The notes beneath the pieces were generated by a model, which was not told where the DNA came from, searched no databases, and saw nothing but the letters and a program-made list of their open reading frames with translations. From contig JAZTXD010000074.1 of NCBI GenBank assembly GCA_045636265.1, positions 1 through 64,000 on the forward strand: a stretch of DNA of 64,000 nt, read 5' to 3'. Positions 17,735 through 25,899 of this stretch are shown one piece after another. The translations under genes were made by a program, and so were the position numbers. Numbering within the stretch: the first letter of the stretch is position 1; each line of letters starts with the position of its first letter. Source of the stretch: Flemingiibacterium sp045636265 (GTDB taxonomy: Bacteria; Bacillota; Clostridia; Oscillospirales; CAG-272).

Positions 17735-20410
17735 ATGAAAACAAAGGCTTTGCGTTTGCTTTCACTTGCCCTCACAGTTGTAATATGCATCGGTATGCTC
17801 ATGGGTGCAGGCGGTGTATTTGCTGCTGAAAATACATATATCGCAGTTACCGAAAGAGGTAACTATGCATCAGGTGTGCTTGTTGTTATCGATGCCGAAA
17901 TAAAGCTTATCGGCGGACACGAGTATTCGCTTGATATTGACATTGCAAGCAATGCTCCGAAAGCACAGACACTTCGCGTTATGGTTGAAAATGACGGACT
18001 TGTCAACCTTACCACAGGCACACATTCCGATGCCGGCGCGAAGCGCGGACTTACTGTTAACGAAGGCTGGAATGAATTCAGAGATCTCAAATTCACCGCC
18101 AAAGCAACCAGCAGATTTTTGGTTAAGGTTCACAGCGACACATTTGGCACCGAGGACTTTTTTATAGACAATCTTCGCATATATGATCTTACTGACAAAA
18201 AGGAAGTTATAAGCTTTGACTTCGAAGACGAAAAAGAGATTAATTCCTGTGTCGGTATCGGCAAATACGGTGCAACGCAGGTTGTTGGAAAGATGAAAGG
18301 CGCGCTTCCCGAATACATAGCGCCGGAAGCACCTATCGTTGAGGACCTTGACCGTGTCACAACTCCCGATGAATATTATGCGGCGATTACAGACCGTGCA
18401 AGCTATGCCTCGGGTGTAGTAATCACCCCCGGTATTGTAATGGAGAAAAAGAATTACTACCGAGTTGATCTCAACATCTATGTTGTCGAACCGAAGCAGA
18501 GCCTTCGCATAATGGTGGAAACCGTAAATGGTGGCGACGCCACAGATGAATCCGGAATTGATATTTGCGCTCAGCGAGGCTTCAGGCTTGAGCAGGGCTG
18601 GAATACCATGACCAACCTTACGTTTACCGCAGGAAGTAATGAAGAATTCAGAATTAAAATCCACAGTGACACTGAAGGTACATCTGATTTCTACCTTGAC
18701 AACATTTACATTCGCAATGTAAGTGCAAAAGAAGATCTGTTATACCTTGATTTTGATGAAGGCGAGGATTTGCGTTTGCTTTCGGGTGTGGTTTTCTCCG
18801 GTGCATCGCAGAGAATTTCCGTAAAGGGAATTGAACTTCCCAAGTGGAGCCCGGAGGACGAGCTTCAGTATGATATCAAGGGTATCGTAATTAACGAAGA
18901 CTTCGACAGCCTTTCTTCCATGGGCGAATCCACCACAGAAGAAAGTATCCGCAATTTCGTTCGCTCGTGGGCAGGCTCGCACGTAACCGATTACATGCTC
19001 AACATTTACAGCCAGATTCCTTCCTATCCGTCACAGGTCGCGACCGACCTTCTTGATAAGTATGACCGTACAGAGGAGCAGGGGACTGCTGTTGACTATA
19101 AAACTGTCGGCGACGTCAAAGGCGCTAAAATCATGTTTGGGGACAAGAAGATCGACTACATCAAGATTATGATGGATGAGCTTCCCAAGGTTGGCATCAA
19201 TCCGTGGCTCTCATTCAGAATGAACGACGCGCACAACGTTTCCTCCATGCCGACGATGTTCCACTTCTCGGATTTCTTCTACGAGCATCCCGAATACAGA
19301 CGTATTCTGCACGGCTCTGCCACAAACAGCTATTATGACGGACTGCTTGACTATTCACACAAAGACGTTCGCGAGTATATGCTCGCTATACTCAACGAGG
19401 CGCTGAGCCTTTACGATTGCTACGGAGTCGAGCTTGACTTCCAGCGCGAGATATGGCTCTGGCACACCGGAGGCGAGTATGCAGGCCTTGATCTTTTGAG
19501 TGAGTTTATGCGTGAGTTTAACAGAATCGTCAGCATCTATGAGGCTAAATACGGCCATGATATCAAGGTTGCAATCCGCTGTGCTTCCGATATCCAAACC
19601 AACTACGACTTTGGTCTTGACGTTATCACGTGGGCGTCCGAGGGACTTATTGACCTGGTTAACCCTACCGGAAGATTTACCACGACAGACTTTGACGTTC
19701 CGGTAAGACTGTGGGCATCGGTAATGCATCCGTACGGTGTTGAGGTTGCCCCCGGCCTTGAAACCTTAACACTTGGCGGAGGTCTTGACGGTAATTCCGA
19801 CTCCGATCTCACTACAGCCATAGCAGCTGCCGCAAACTGGTATGCTCAGGGTGCCGACAAGATATACCTTTACAACCACTTCTTGCGCTGCGGTACCAAA
19901 GGATTCTCCGAGTCCGACAGAACTGACATTGACTTTTCTGTAACTTCTCTCAATACAACAAAAGGTAAGTGGAATGCGATGATCACTCTCGGTTCTTACG
20001 AGAAGGTAATGTCGATGGACCGCAGAATGATTCTTGCATATAATGATACTAAGCAAACATGGAAGGAATCAAACAATCCGCTCCCTGCAAGAGTATCCCC
20101 CAATTCCCCGCCTGTAGCTATTCGTATGCCTGTTGGCATTATTCCCGAGGGGGCTGAGGCGCTGCTCAATATCGCTGTTAATTCGCTGAATATAAAGAAT
20201 TATCCTAACGTTACCGTTAACGGCATCAAGGCTGAGTATATCGGCCAGTATGCAGAAGAGAATGAGTACATCAAGGGTTATCCGATACTCTCCTATAAGA
20301 TTCCCGCATCGGCGTATGACGATATGTATCTCATAGTTGAAATCTGTTCTGCGACCAACAAGTATCTCGCTGTACCGTATGTTGAGGCGCTCATCAACGT
20401 TGCAGACTAA
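17735..20410 (+). CDS. Array copy C: secreted hydrolase-like protein with two N-terminal modules
   Basis: An 891-residue paralog of B and D with the same order: signal peptide (about 1-30, MKTKALRLLSLALTVV...), module 1 (YIAVTERGNYASGV ... IDNLRIYDLTD), module 2 (YAAITDRASYASGV ... LDNIYIRNVS), linker ELPKWSPEDELQY, core and C-terminal beta domain. In the core Glu566 sits in VELDFQREIWLWHTGGEY; RMNDAHN, ASEGLIDLVNPTGRF and MHPYGVEVAPGLE are present, while RRVQHG is RRILHG. Relative to B, a short insertion (GGLDGNSDSD) changes the loop after the VEVAPGLE motif, a loop that varies in most copies and may line the substrate cleft (inference). ATG with AGGAGA upstream; own promoter and terminator. 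Confidence 0.8.
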   Translation: MKTKALRLLSLALTVVICIGMLMGAGGVFAAENTYIAVTERGNYASGVLVVIDAEIKLIGGHEYSLDIDIASNAPKAQTLRVMVENDGLVNLTTGTHSDAGAKRGLTVNEGWNEFRDLKFTAKATSRFLVKVHSDTFGTEDFFIDNLRIYDLTDKKEVISFDFEDEKEINSCVGIGKYGATQVVGKMKGALPEYIAPEAPIVEDLDRVTTPDEYYAAITDRASYASGVVITPGIVMEKKNYYRVDLNIYVVEPKQSLRIMVETVNGGDATDESGIDICAQRGFRLEQGWNTMTNLTFTAGSNEEFRIKIHSDTEGTSDFYLDNIYIRNVSAKEDLLYLDFDEGEDLRLLSGVVFSGASQRISVKGIELPKWSPEDELQYDIKGIVINEDFDSLSSMGESTTEESIRNFVRSWAGSHVTDYMLNIYSQIPSYPSQVATDLLDKYDRTEEQGTAVDYKTVGDVKGAKIMFGDKKIDYIKIMMDELPKVGINPWLSFRMNDAHNVSSMPTMFHFSDFFYEHPEYRRILHGSATNSYYDGLLDYSHKDVREYMLAILNEALSLYDCYGVELDFQREIWLWHTGGEYAGLDLLSEFMREFNRIVSIYEAKYGHDIKVAIRCASDIQTNYDFGLDVITWASEGLIDLVNPTGRFTTTDFDVPVRLWASVMHPYGVEVAPGLETLTLGGGLDGNSDSDLTTAIAAAANWYAQGADKIYLYNHFLRCGTKGFSESDRTDIDFSVTSLNTTKGKWNAMITLGSYEKVMSMDRRMILAYNDTKQTWKESNNPLPARVSPNSPPVAIRMPVGIIPEGAEALLNIAVNSLNIKNYPNVTVNGIKAEYIGQYAEENEYIKGYPILSYKIPASAYDDMYLIVEICSATNKYLAVPYVEALINVAD

Positions 20411-20416
20411 AATATG

Positions 20417-20453
20417 GATTGCTGTAGGCTTCAGGCTTACAGCAATCTTTTTA
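20417..20453 (+). terminator. Terminator of copy C
   Basis: GATTGCTGTAGGC pairs with GCTTACAGCAATC (one G-U) around TTCAG, followed by a T run. The next -35 box starts only 11 bases later. Confidence 0.85.
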
Positions 20454-20463
20454 TTGTTTTTTG

Positions 20464-20492
20464 TTGACAAGTTTGCTCTATTATGATAGAAT
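20464..20492 (+). promoter_or_regulatory. Promoter of array copy D
   Basis: -35 TTGACA (20464-20469), 17-bp spacer, -10 TAGAAT (20487-20492) preceded by TGA. The sequence TTTTTTGTTGACAAG over the -35 box is identical to that of the orphan box at 14640. Confidence 0.85.
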
Positions 20493-20556
20493 ATAAGCAG
20501 TGGTATCATTGCCTGCGATTTACAGCTTGTGCAATGAATTGAGAGGAGATTTTTCT

Positions 20557-23232
20557 ATGAAAACAAAGACTTTGCGTTTGCTTTCGCTTATACTCACAGC
20601 GGCTCTGTGCCTTAGTATGCTTGTAGGCATCGTTGGTGCTGCCGATGATGAAAACAACTACCTTGCCGTTACCGAAAGAGGTAACTACGCATCGGGTGTC
20701 CACATCGTTTTCGATGCCGGCATTCAGCTTATCGGAGGTCATGAGTATACTCTTGATATCGATATTGCCGTAGCAACCGATAAAACGCAGACATTGCGAG
20801 TAATGGTTGAAGATGCCGCCTTCGGTAATATCACCACCGGAGCAACACCCGATGCCGGCGGTGTACGCGGAATCACAGTCAACACAGGATGGAATGAGTT
20901 CAGAGCTCTTGCGTTTACTGCAAAAGCGACCAGCCGATTTGCTGTGAAGATACATAGTGACAGCTCCGGAACAGAGGACTTCTTCATTGACAATCTCCGT
21001 ATTTACGATGTGACCGATTCAAAGGAGATCATTAATTTCGACTTTGAAAACCCGAACCATATAAACTTCTGTCACGGCATTGACGCCTATGATGCCTCGC
21101 AGACTGTTAAAGCTGCAAATGGGCCGCTCCCCGGGTTAGTAGTGCCTGAAATTCCAGACGAGGAAACCGATCTTGAGAGAATCACCGAGCCGGATGATCA
21201 GTACTTATCGGTTACAGAGCGCACACTTTATGCTTCGGGTGTAGTGTTTAAACCGGGTATAAAGCTTGAAAAAGGTCACACTTACCGTGTTGACATGAAT
21301 ATTTATATTGCGGATAATTATCAGAAATTCCGCTTTATAATCGAAAATCAAAAGGGTGGAGATATTACTGTTGAGGAAGGCAGCGACATTTGCGGTCAGC
21401 GCGGATTTATTATAAACCACGGCTGGAATACGATGTCTAATCTTACCTTTACCGCTGCAAGTAGTGAAATCTTTAATCTTAAGATTCACAGCGACAGTGC
21501 CGGAACTTCTGATTTCTATGTTGACAATTTCTACATCCGCGACGTAACAGCTAAGGAAGATCTGCTTTACATGGCATTTGACAAGGCTGAGGATATCCCG
21601 AAGATTAAGGGCATGGATTACAACGGTTCATCTCAGAAGCTTTCTGTTCCGGGCTTTGAATTCCCCGAGTGGAAGCCTGAGGACGAGATCAAGTATAAAA
21701 CTCACGGCATCGTTATCAACGAGGACTTCGACAGCTTAAGCTCGATGAGTGAAAGTACCACCGAAGAATCCATACGAAACTTTGTGCGCTCGTGGGAGGG
21801 CTCGCATGTAACCGATTACATGCTGAACATTTACAGCCAGATTCCCGCATATCCCTCAGAGGTTGCAACCGACATTATTGACAAGTATCACCGCACAGAG
21901 GAGCAGGGACAGGCGGTTAACTATAAGAATGACTCCGACGTAAAGATGGGTAAGCTGATGTTTGAGGATAAGGGTATCGACTACATCAAGGTTATGATGG
22001 AGGAACTTCCCAAGGCAGGCATAAATCCCTGGATTTCGTTCAGAATGAACGATGCACACAACATTGCTTACAAGCCATTCATGTTCCATTACTCGGATTT
22101 CTTCTATGAGAATCCCCAGTTCAGACGCGTTCTCCACGGTTCTACCACAAACAGTTACTATAACGGACTACTCGACTTCTCTCATGAGGAGGTTCGCGAT
22201 TATTGGCTCGCTATACTCAATGAGGCACTCAGCCGCTACGATTGCTACGGACTTGAGCTTGACTTCCAGCGTGAGATATGGCTCTGGCACACCGGCGGCG
22301 AATATGTCGGACTCACACAGCTCACCGAATTCATGCGCGAGCTTGACAGAATCGTTAAGATTTACGAGGTTAAGTACGGTCACGATATCAAGGTTGGCAT
22401 AAGATGCGCTTCCGATATTCAGACTAACTACGATTTCGGTTACGATGTTATCACATGGGCAGCAGAGGGACTTATTGACCTCGTTAACCCCACCGCGAGA
22501 TACATCACTACCGACTTTGATGTTCCGGTTAAGAGCTGGGTTTCCATCATGCATCCGTTTGGCGTTGAGGTGGCTCCCGGTCTTGAAACCATTATCCTCG
22601 GCGATCTTGGCGGACAGACTCCGCGCTCCGACCTTCTCACCGCATCTGCGGCTGCGGCAAACTGGTATGAGCAGGGTGCAGATAAGATTTACTTATACAA
22701 CCACTTCCTGCGCTGCGGTACTGCCGGATTTTCACAGTCCGACAGAAGAGATATTGATATGTCGGTTACCACTTTCTCTTCCATAAAAGGTAAGTGGAAC
22801 GCTATGATTACTCTCGGTTCCTATGAAAAGACCTTGATGCAGGACCGCAGAATGATCCTAACATTTAATGACACGAAACAAACCTGGGCAAATTCTAATG
22901 CACAGCTTCCTACAAGAGCATACCCGAACGGAGAAAACGCACTTATTCATATGCCGCTCGGTACTGTTCCGGACGGCGCAAGCGCGATATTTAACATTGC
23001 TGTCAACTCGTTTAACGTGGAAAAGGTCCCGAACGTAATCATCAACGGCGAGAGGGCAGAGTATGTAGGTGTTTATTCCGAGGGCAACGAATATGTTACG
23101 GAAACCATTCTTTCGTATAGGATTCCCGAATCGGCTTATGATGACATGTACATCACGGCGGAGATGACATCTTCCTGCAATAAGTTCCTGACTATTCCTT
23201 ATGTCGAAATTTTTATCGACGCGGTACAGTAA
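20557..23232 (+). CDS. Array copy D: secreted hydrolase-like protein with two N-terminal modules
   Basis: An 891-residue paralog. Signal peptide about 1-28 (MKTKTLRLLSLILTAALC...), module 1 (YLAVTERGNYASGV ... IDNLRIYDVTD), module 2 (YLSVTERTLYASGV ... VDNFYIRDVT), then core and C-terminal beta domain. Core landmarks: Glu567 in LELDFQREIWLWHTGGEY, RMNDAHN, RRVLHG, AAEGLIDLVNPTARY, MHPFGVEVAPGLE. The loop after that motif (ILGDLGGQTPRSD) is the same as in B. Its core is very close to that of copy E, which follows immediately. The ATG at 20557 has GAGAGGAG upstream; an in-frame GTG at 20500 lacks a site and would spoil the signal peptide. Confidence 0.8.
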   Translation: MKTKTLRLLSLILTAALCLSMLVGIVGAADDENNYLAVTERGNYASGVHIVFDAGIQLIGGHEYTLDIDIAVATDKTQTLRVMVEDAAFGNITTGATPDAGGVRGITVNTGWNEFRALAFTAKATSRFAVKIHSDSSGTEDFFIDNLRIYDVTDSKEIINFDFENPNHINFCHGIDAYDASQTVKAANGPLPGLVVPEIPDEETDLERITEPDDQYLSVTERTLYASGVVFKPGIKLEKGHTYRVDMNIYIADNYQKFRFIIENQKGGDITVEEGSDICGQRGFIINHGWNTMSNLTFTAASSEIFNLKIHSDSAGTSDFYVDNFYIRDVTAKEDLLYMAFDKAEDIPKIKGMDYNGSSQKLSVPGFEFPEWKPEDEIKYKTHGIVINEDFDSLSSMSESTTEESIRNFVRSWEGSHVTDYMLNIYSQIPAYPSEVATDIIDKYHRTEEQGQAVNYKNDSDVKMGKLMFEDKGIDYIKVMMEELPKAGINPWISFRMNDAHNIAYKPFMFHYSDFFYENPQFRRVLHGSTTNSYYNGLLDFSHEEVRDYWLAILNEALSRYDCYGLELDFQREIWLWHTGGEYVGLTQLTEFMRELDRIVKIYEVKYGHDIKVGIRCASDIQTNYDFGYDVITWAAEGLIDLVNPTARYITTDFDVPVKSWVSIMHPFGVEVAPGLETIILGDLGGQTPRSDLLTASAAAANWYEQGADKIYLYNHFLRCGTAGFSQSDRRDIDMSVTTFSSIKGKWNAMITLGSYEKTLMQDRRMILTFNDTKQTWANSNAQLPTRAYPNGENALIHMPLGTVPDGASAIFNIAVNSFNVEKVPNVIINGERAEYVGVYSEGNEYVTETILSYRIPESAYDDMYITAEMTSSCNKFLTIPYVEIFIDAVQ

Positions 23233-23237
23233 AAAAA

Positions 23238-23275
23238 TCAATCGCTGTAAGCATATCGCTTACAGCGATTTTTCT
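23238..23275 (+). terminator. Terminator of copy D
   Basis: AATCGCTGTAAGC with GCTTACAGCGATT, 13-bp stem and T run. Nearly identical over its whole length to the terminator at 25099. Confidence 0.9.
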
Positions 23276-23338
23276 TTGGTAAAAGGCTTTGCATCAATGT
23301 AAAATTGGATTATTATAAAATAAAGTTTCTTGTTATTA

Positions 23339-23367
23339 TTGACAAAATCGCTCTGCTATGGTAGAAT
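23339..23367 (+). promoter_or_regulatory. Promoter of array copy E
   Basis: -35 TTGACA (23339-23344), 17-bp spacer, -10 TAGAAT (23362-23367) preceded by TGG. Confidence 0.85.
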
Positions 23368-23433
23368 AAAAATGGTAGTAGTTTTGTCCGGATATTGGCA
23401 ATTTACTATAATAACTGACAGGAGATTGTGGGT

Positions 23434-25089
23434 ATGAAAACAAAGTTCTTACGTTCGCTTTCGTTGCTTACTGCCACAGCGGTGTGTATTGGTATGTTTT
23501 CCGGAGCCGGAAGTGTCCTCGCGGACGACGACGCTCCCGTTGGAGCGCAGGATGATATTCGAGGTATAATAATAAACGAGGACTTTGACAGCCTCAGCTC
23601 TATGAACGAGGATACCACAGTAGAAACTATCCAAAACTTTGTGCGTTCTTGGGAAGGCTCGCATGTGACCGATTACATGCTGAACATTTACAGCCAGATT
23701 GCCGCATATCCTTCAGAGGTAACAACCGACGTTGTCGATAAGTATTACCGCACAGAAGAGCAGGGGATCGCTGTTGACTACAAGGAGGTTCGCGATATTC
23801 TGGGCGGCAAGATAATGTTTGAAGATAAGGGTATCGACTACATCAAGATTATGATGGAGGAGCTTCCGAAGGTCGGTATCAATCCTTGGCTTTCATTCAG
23901 AATGAATGATGCACACAATGTTTCCACCAAGGAAACCATGTATCATTTCTCTGACTTCTTCTATGAAAATCCGCAGTTCAGACGTGTTCTTCACGGCTCC
24001 ACAACGAATGCATATTATGACGCACTGCTTAACTACTCTCTCGAAGAGGTTCGCGAATATATGCTCGCGATAATCAATGAGGCTTTGAGCCGCTACGATT
24101 GCTATGGAATTGAGCTTGACTTCCAGCGTGAGATATGGCTCTGGAATACCGGCGGCGAGTATGTAGGACTCACGATCCTCACCGATTTCATGCGCGAGCT
24201 GGACAGAATCGTCAAGATATACGAGGTTAAATACGGCCACGATATTAAGGTTGGTATACGATGTGCTTCCGATTTTCAGACTAATTACGATTTCGGTTTT
24301 GACGTGATTACATGGGCGGCGGAGGGGCTGATTGACCTCGTTGTTCCTACCGGAAGATTTACCACTACCGATTTCGATGTGCCGGTCAAGAGCTGGGTTT
24401 CTATAATGCATCCGTTCGGCGTTGAGGTCGCTCCCGGTCTTGAAACTCTTATCCTTAACGGCGGCACTGACGGTGCTCCGAAGTCTGATCTTCCGACAGC
24501 TTCAGCGGCAGCCGCAAACTGGTATCATCAGGGCGCGGATAAGATATATCTCTACAACCACTTCCTGCGCTGCGGAACCCCCGGATTTTCCGAGCTTGAC
24601 ACACGGGAGCTTGATCTCTCGGATACTTCTTTTACCAAGACCAAAGGTAAATGGAATGCAATGATCACTCTCGGTTCTTATGAAAAGGTGCTGGCACTAG
24701 ATCGCCGAATGATCCTCACATATAACGATACCAAGCAAATCTGGGCGAACTACAACAAACAGCTTCCGGCGACGGCGTCCCCCGACGACGAGCCGATCCT
24801 TATTCGCATTCCTGTTGGAATTATTGATGAAGATGCAACCGTTACATTAAACTTGGCAGTAGATAATCCAAACGCAAAGAATCCCCCAAATGTTATCATA
24901 AACGGGGAGGCGGCAGAATACATAGGACTTTACGCAGATAAGAATGAATATTATCGAAACAAGCTGCACTCCTATGTTGTTCCAGCTCACGCATACGATG
25001 ACACTTATATCATGGCACAGATAACGCCCTCTGCTGACAAAAAGCTTACTGTAATTTTTGCAGAGGTATTGATAGACGTGGCAAATTAA
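23434..25089 (+). CDS. Array copy E: secreted core-only hydrolase-like protein
   Basis: A 551-residue protein that joins a B/C/D-type signal peptide (about 1-30, ending GSVLA) through a short linker (DDDAPVGAQDD) directly to the core, so both N-terminal modules are missing. The core begins GIIINEDFDSLSSM near residue 48; Glu227 lies in IELDFQREIWLWNTGGEY, with WN where other copies have WH. RMNDAHN, RRVLHG, AAEGLIDLVVPTGRF (VP instead of NP) and MHPFGVEVAPGLE follow, then the C-terminal beta domain. The leader shares GCAATTTACTATAA with the leader of copy C. It most likely arose from a D-like copy by loss of the modules, or keeps the ancestral form. Confidence 0.78.
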   Translation: MKTKFLRSLSLLTATAVCIGMFSGAGSVLADDDAPVGAQDDIRGIIINEDFDSLSSMNEDTTVETIQNFVRSWEGSHVTDYMLNIYSQIAAYPSEVTTDVVDKYYRTEEQGIAVDYKEVRDILGGKIMFEDKGIDYIKIMMEELPKVGINPWLSFRMNDAHNVSTKETMYHFSDFFYENPQFRRVLHGSTTNAYYDALLNYSLEEVREYMLAIINEALSRYDCYGIELDFQREIWLWNTGGEYVGLTILTDFMRELDRIVKIYEVKYGHDIKVGIRCASDFQTNYDFGFDVITWAAEGLIDLVVPTGRFTTTDFDVPVKSWVSIMHPFGVEVAPGLETLILNGGTDGAPKSDLPTASAAAANWYHQGADKIYLYNHFLRCGTPGFSELDTRELDLSDTSFTKTKGKWNAMITLGSYEKVLALDRRMILTYNDTKQIWANYNKQLPATASPDDEPILIRIPVGIIDEDATVTLNLAVDNPNAKNPPNVIINGEAAEYIGLYADKNEYYRNKLHSYVVPAHAYDDTYIMAQITPSADKKLTVIFAEVLIDVAN

Positions 25090-25098
25090 AAAAATAAA

Positions 25099-25134
25099 AA
25101 ATCGCTGTAAGCATATCGCTTGCAGCGATTTTTC
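25099..25134 (+). terminator. Terminator of copy E
   Basis: AAATCGCTGTAAGC with GCTTGCAGCGATTT (one G-U), T run. The -35 box of the next unit begins within three bases of its end. Confidence 0.9.
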
Positions 25135-25136
25135 TA

Positions 25137-25165
25137 TTGACAAAATTGCGGAAATATGCTATAAT
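25137..25165 (+). promoter_or_regulatory. Promoter of the SGNH hydrolase-copy F unit
   Basis: -35 TTGACA (25137-25142), 17-bp spacer, -10 TATAAT (25160-25165) preceded by TGC. Confidence 0.85.
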
Positions 25166-25206
25166 TCAGACAAGTAAAAATGATTCTTTTTATAGAGGCT
25201 ACACAC

Positions 25207-25866
25207 ATGCAAAACACAAAAATACGCCTTTCCTGCTTTGGTGACAGCATAACATTCGGACTTATGGCATCAGGCGCAGATAAAAGCTATCCTGCGGTAC
25301 TCGCCGGCTTGCTCGGCGACGCATACGAGGTGCAAAACTTCGGTCATTCCGGTGCAACCGTTATATGCGATTACGACGAAGTCCCCGACAGATATTCTCC
25401 GTACTTGAAAACAGAAGCGTATGAAAACGCTATGAAATCTTCGCCCGATATTGCAATTCTTATGCTCGGAATGAATGATGCAAATCCAACGCACCATTTC
25501 AATGAGAACAACGGCGGACCGATCTCGGAGTATTATCTCGACTTTTACGAAAAGACTCTGACCGAGATGATTGAACGAATACTGGCACTCCCGACAAGTC
25601 CCAAAGCCTATCTTGTAAAAACAACCGAAATGACGCGTACAGTCGAAGAAGGATTTACAAAGGAATATGTTGGCAACTTCCTTGAAAATCTTGTAAAGCT
25701 TCGTGAGGTACAGGAGCGTACTGCGCAGAAGACCGGTGCGCTTCTTATAGACACATTTGATTTTATGCAAAGCACGTCCTATTACCGCGACGGATGTCAC
25801 CTCACAGATGAAGGATATGCAAAATTGGCGAATGCTATTTTTGAAGGTATGAAAGAAACCCTGTAA
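25207..25866 (+). CDS. SGNH/GDSL-family hydrolase (probable carbohydrate esterase)
   Basis: A 219-residue protein without a signal peptide. Block I is CFGDSITFG (Ser nucleophile near residue 13), block III MLGMNDAN (the oxyanion Asn), block V DGCHLTDEGY (catalytic Asp and His near the C-terminus). The family removes acyl groups from sugars or lipids; here a cytosolic acetyl-xylan or acetyl-sugar esterase type is plausible. The frame is open from ATG 25180, but that lies only about eight bases after the predicted transcription start and has no binding site; ATG 25207 has AGAGG upstream and is preferred. It is the first gene of the only two-gene unit involving a core paralog: copy F starts 34 bases downstream with no promoter or terminator between. 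Confidence 0.88.
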   Translation: MQNTKIRLSCFGDSITFGLMASGADKSYPAVLAGLLGDAYEVQNFGHSGATVICDYDEVPDRYSPYLKTEAYENAMKSSPDIAILMLGMNDANPTHHFNENNGGPISEYYLDFYEKTLTEMIERILALPTSPKAYLVKTTEMTRTVEEGFTKEYVGNFLENLVKLREVQERTAQKTGALLIDTFDFMQSTSYYRDGCHLTDEGYAKLANAIFEGMKETL

Positions 25867-25899
25867 CTCGCACTGAATTTGTTTTAGGAGGAATATACG

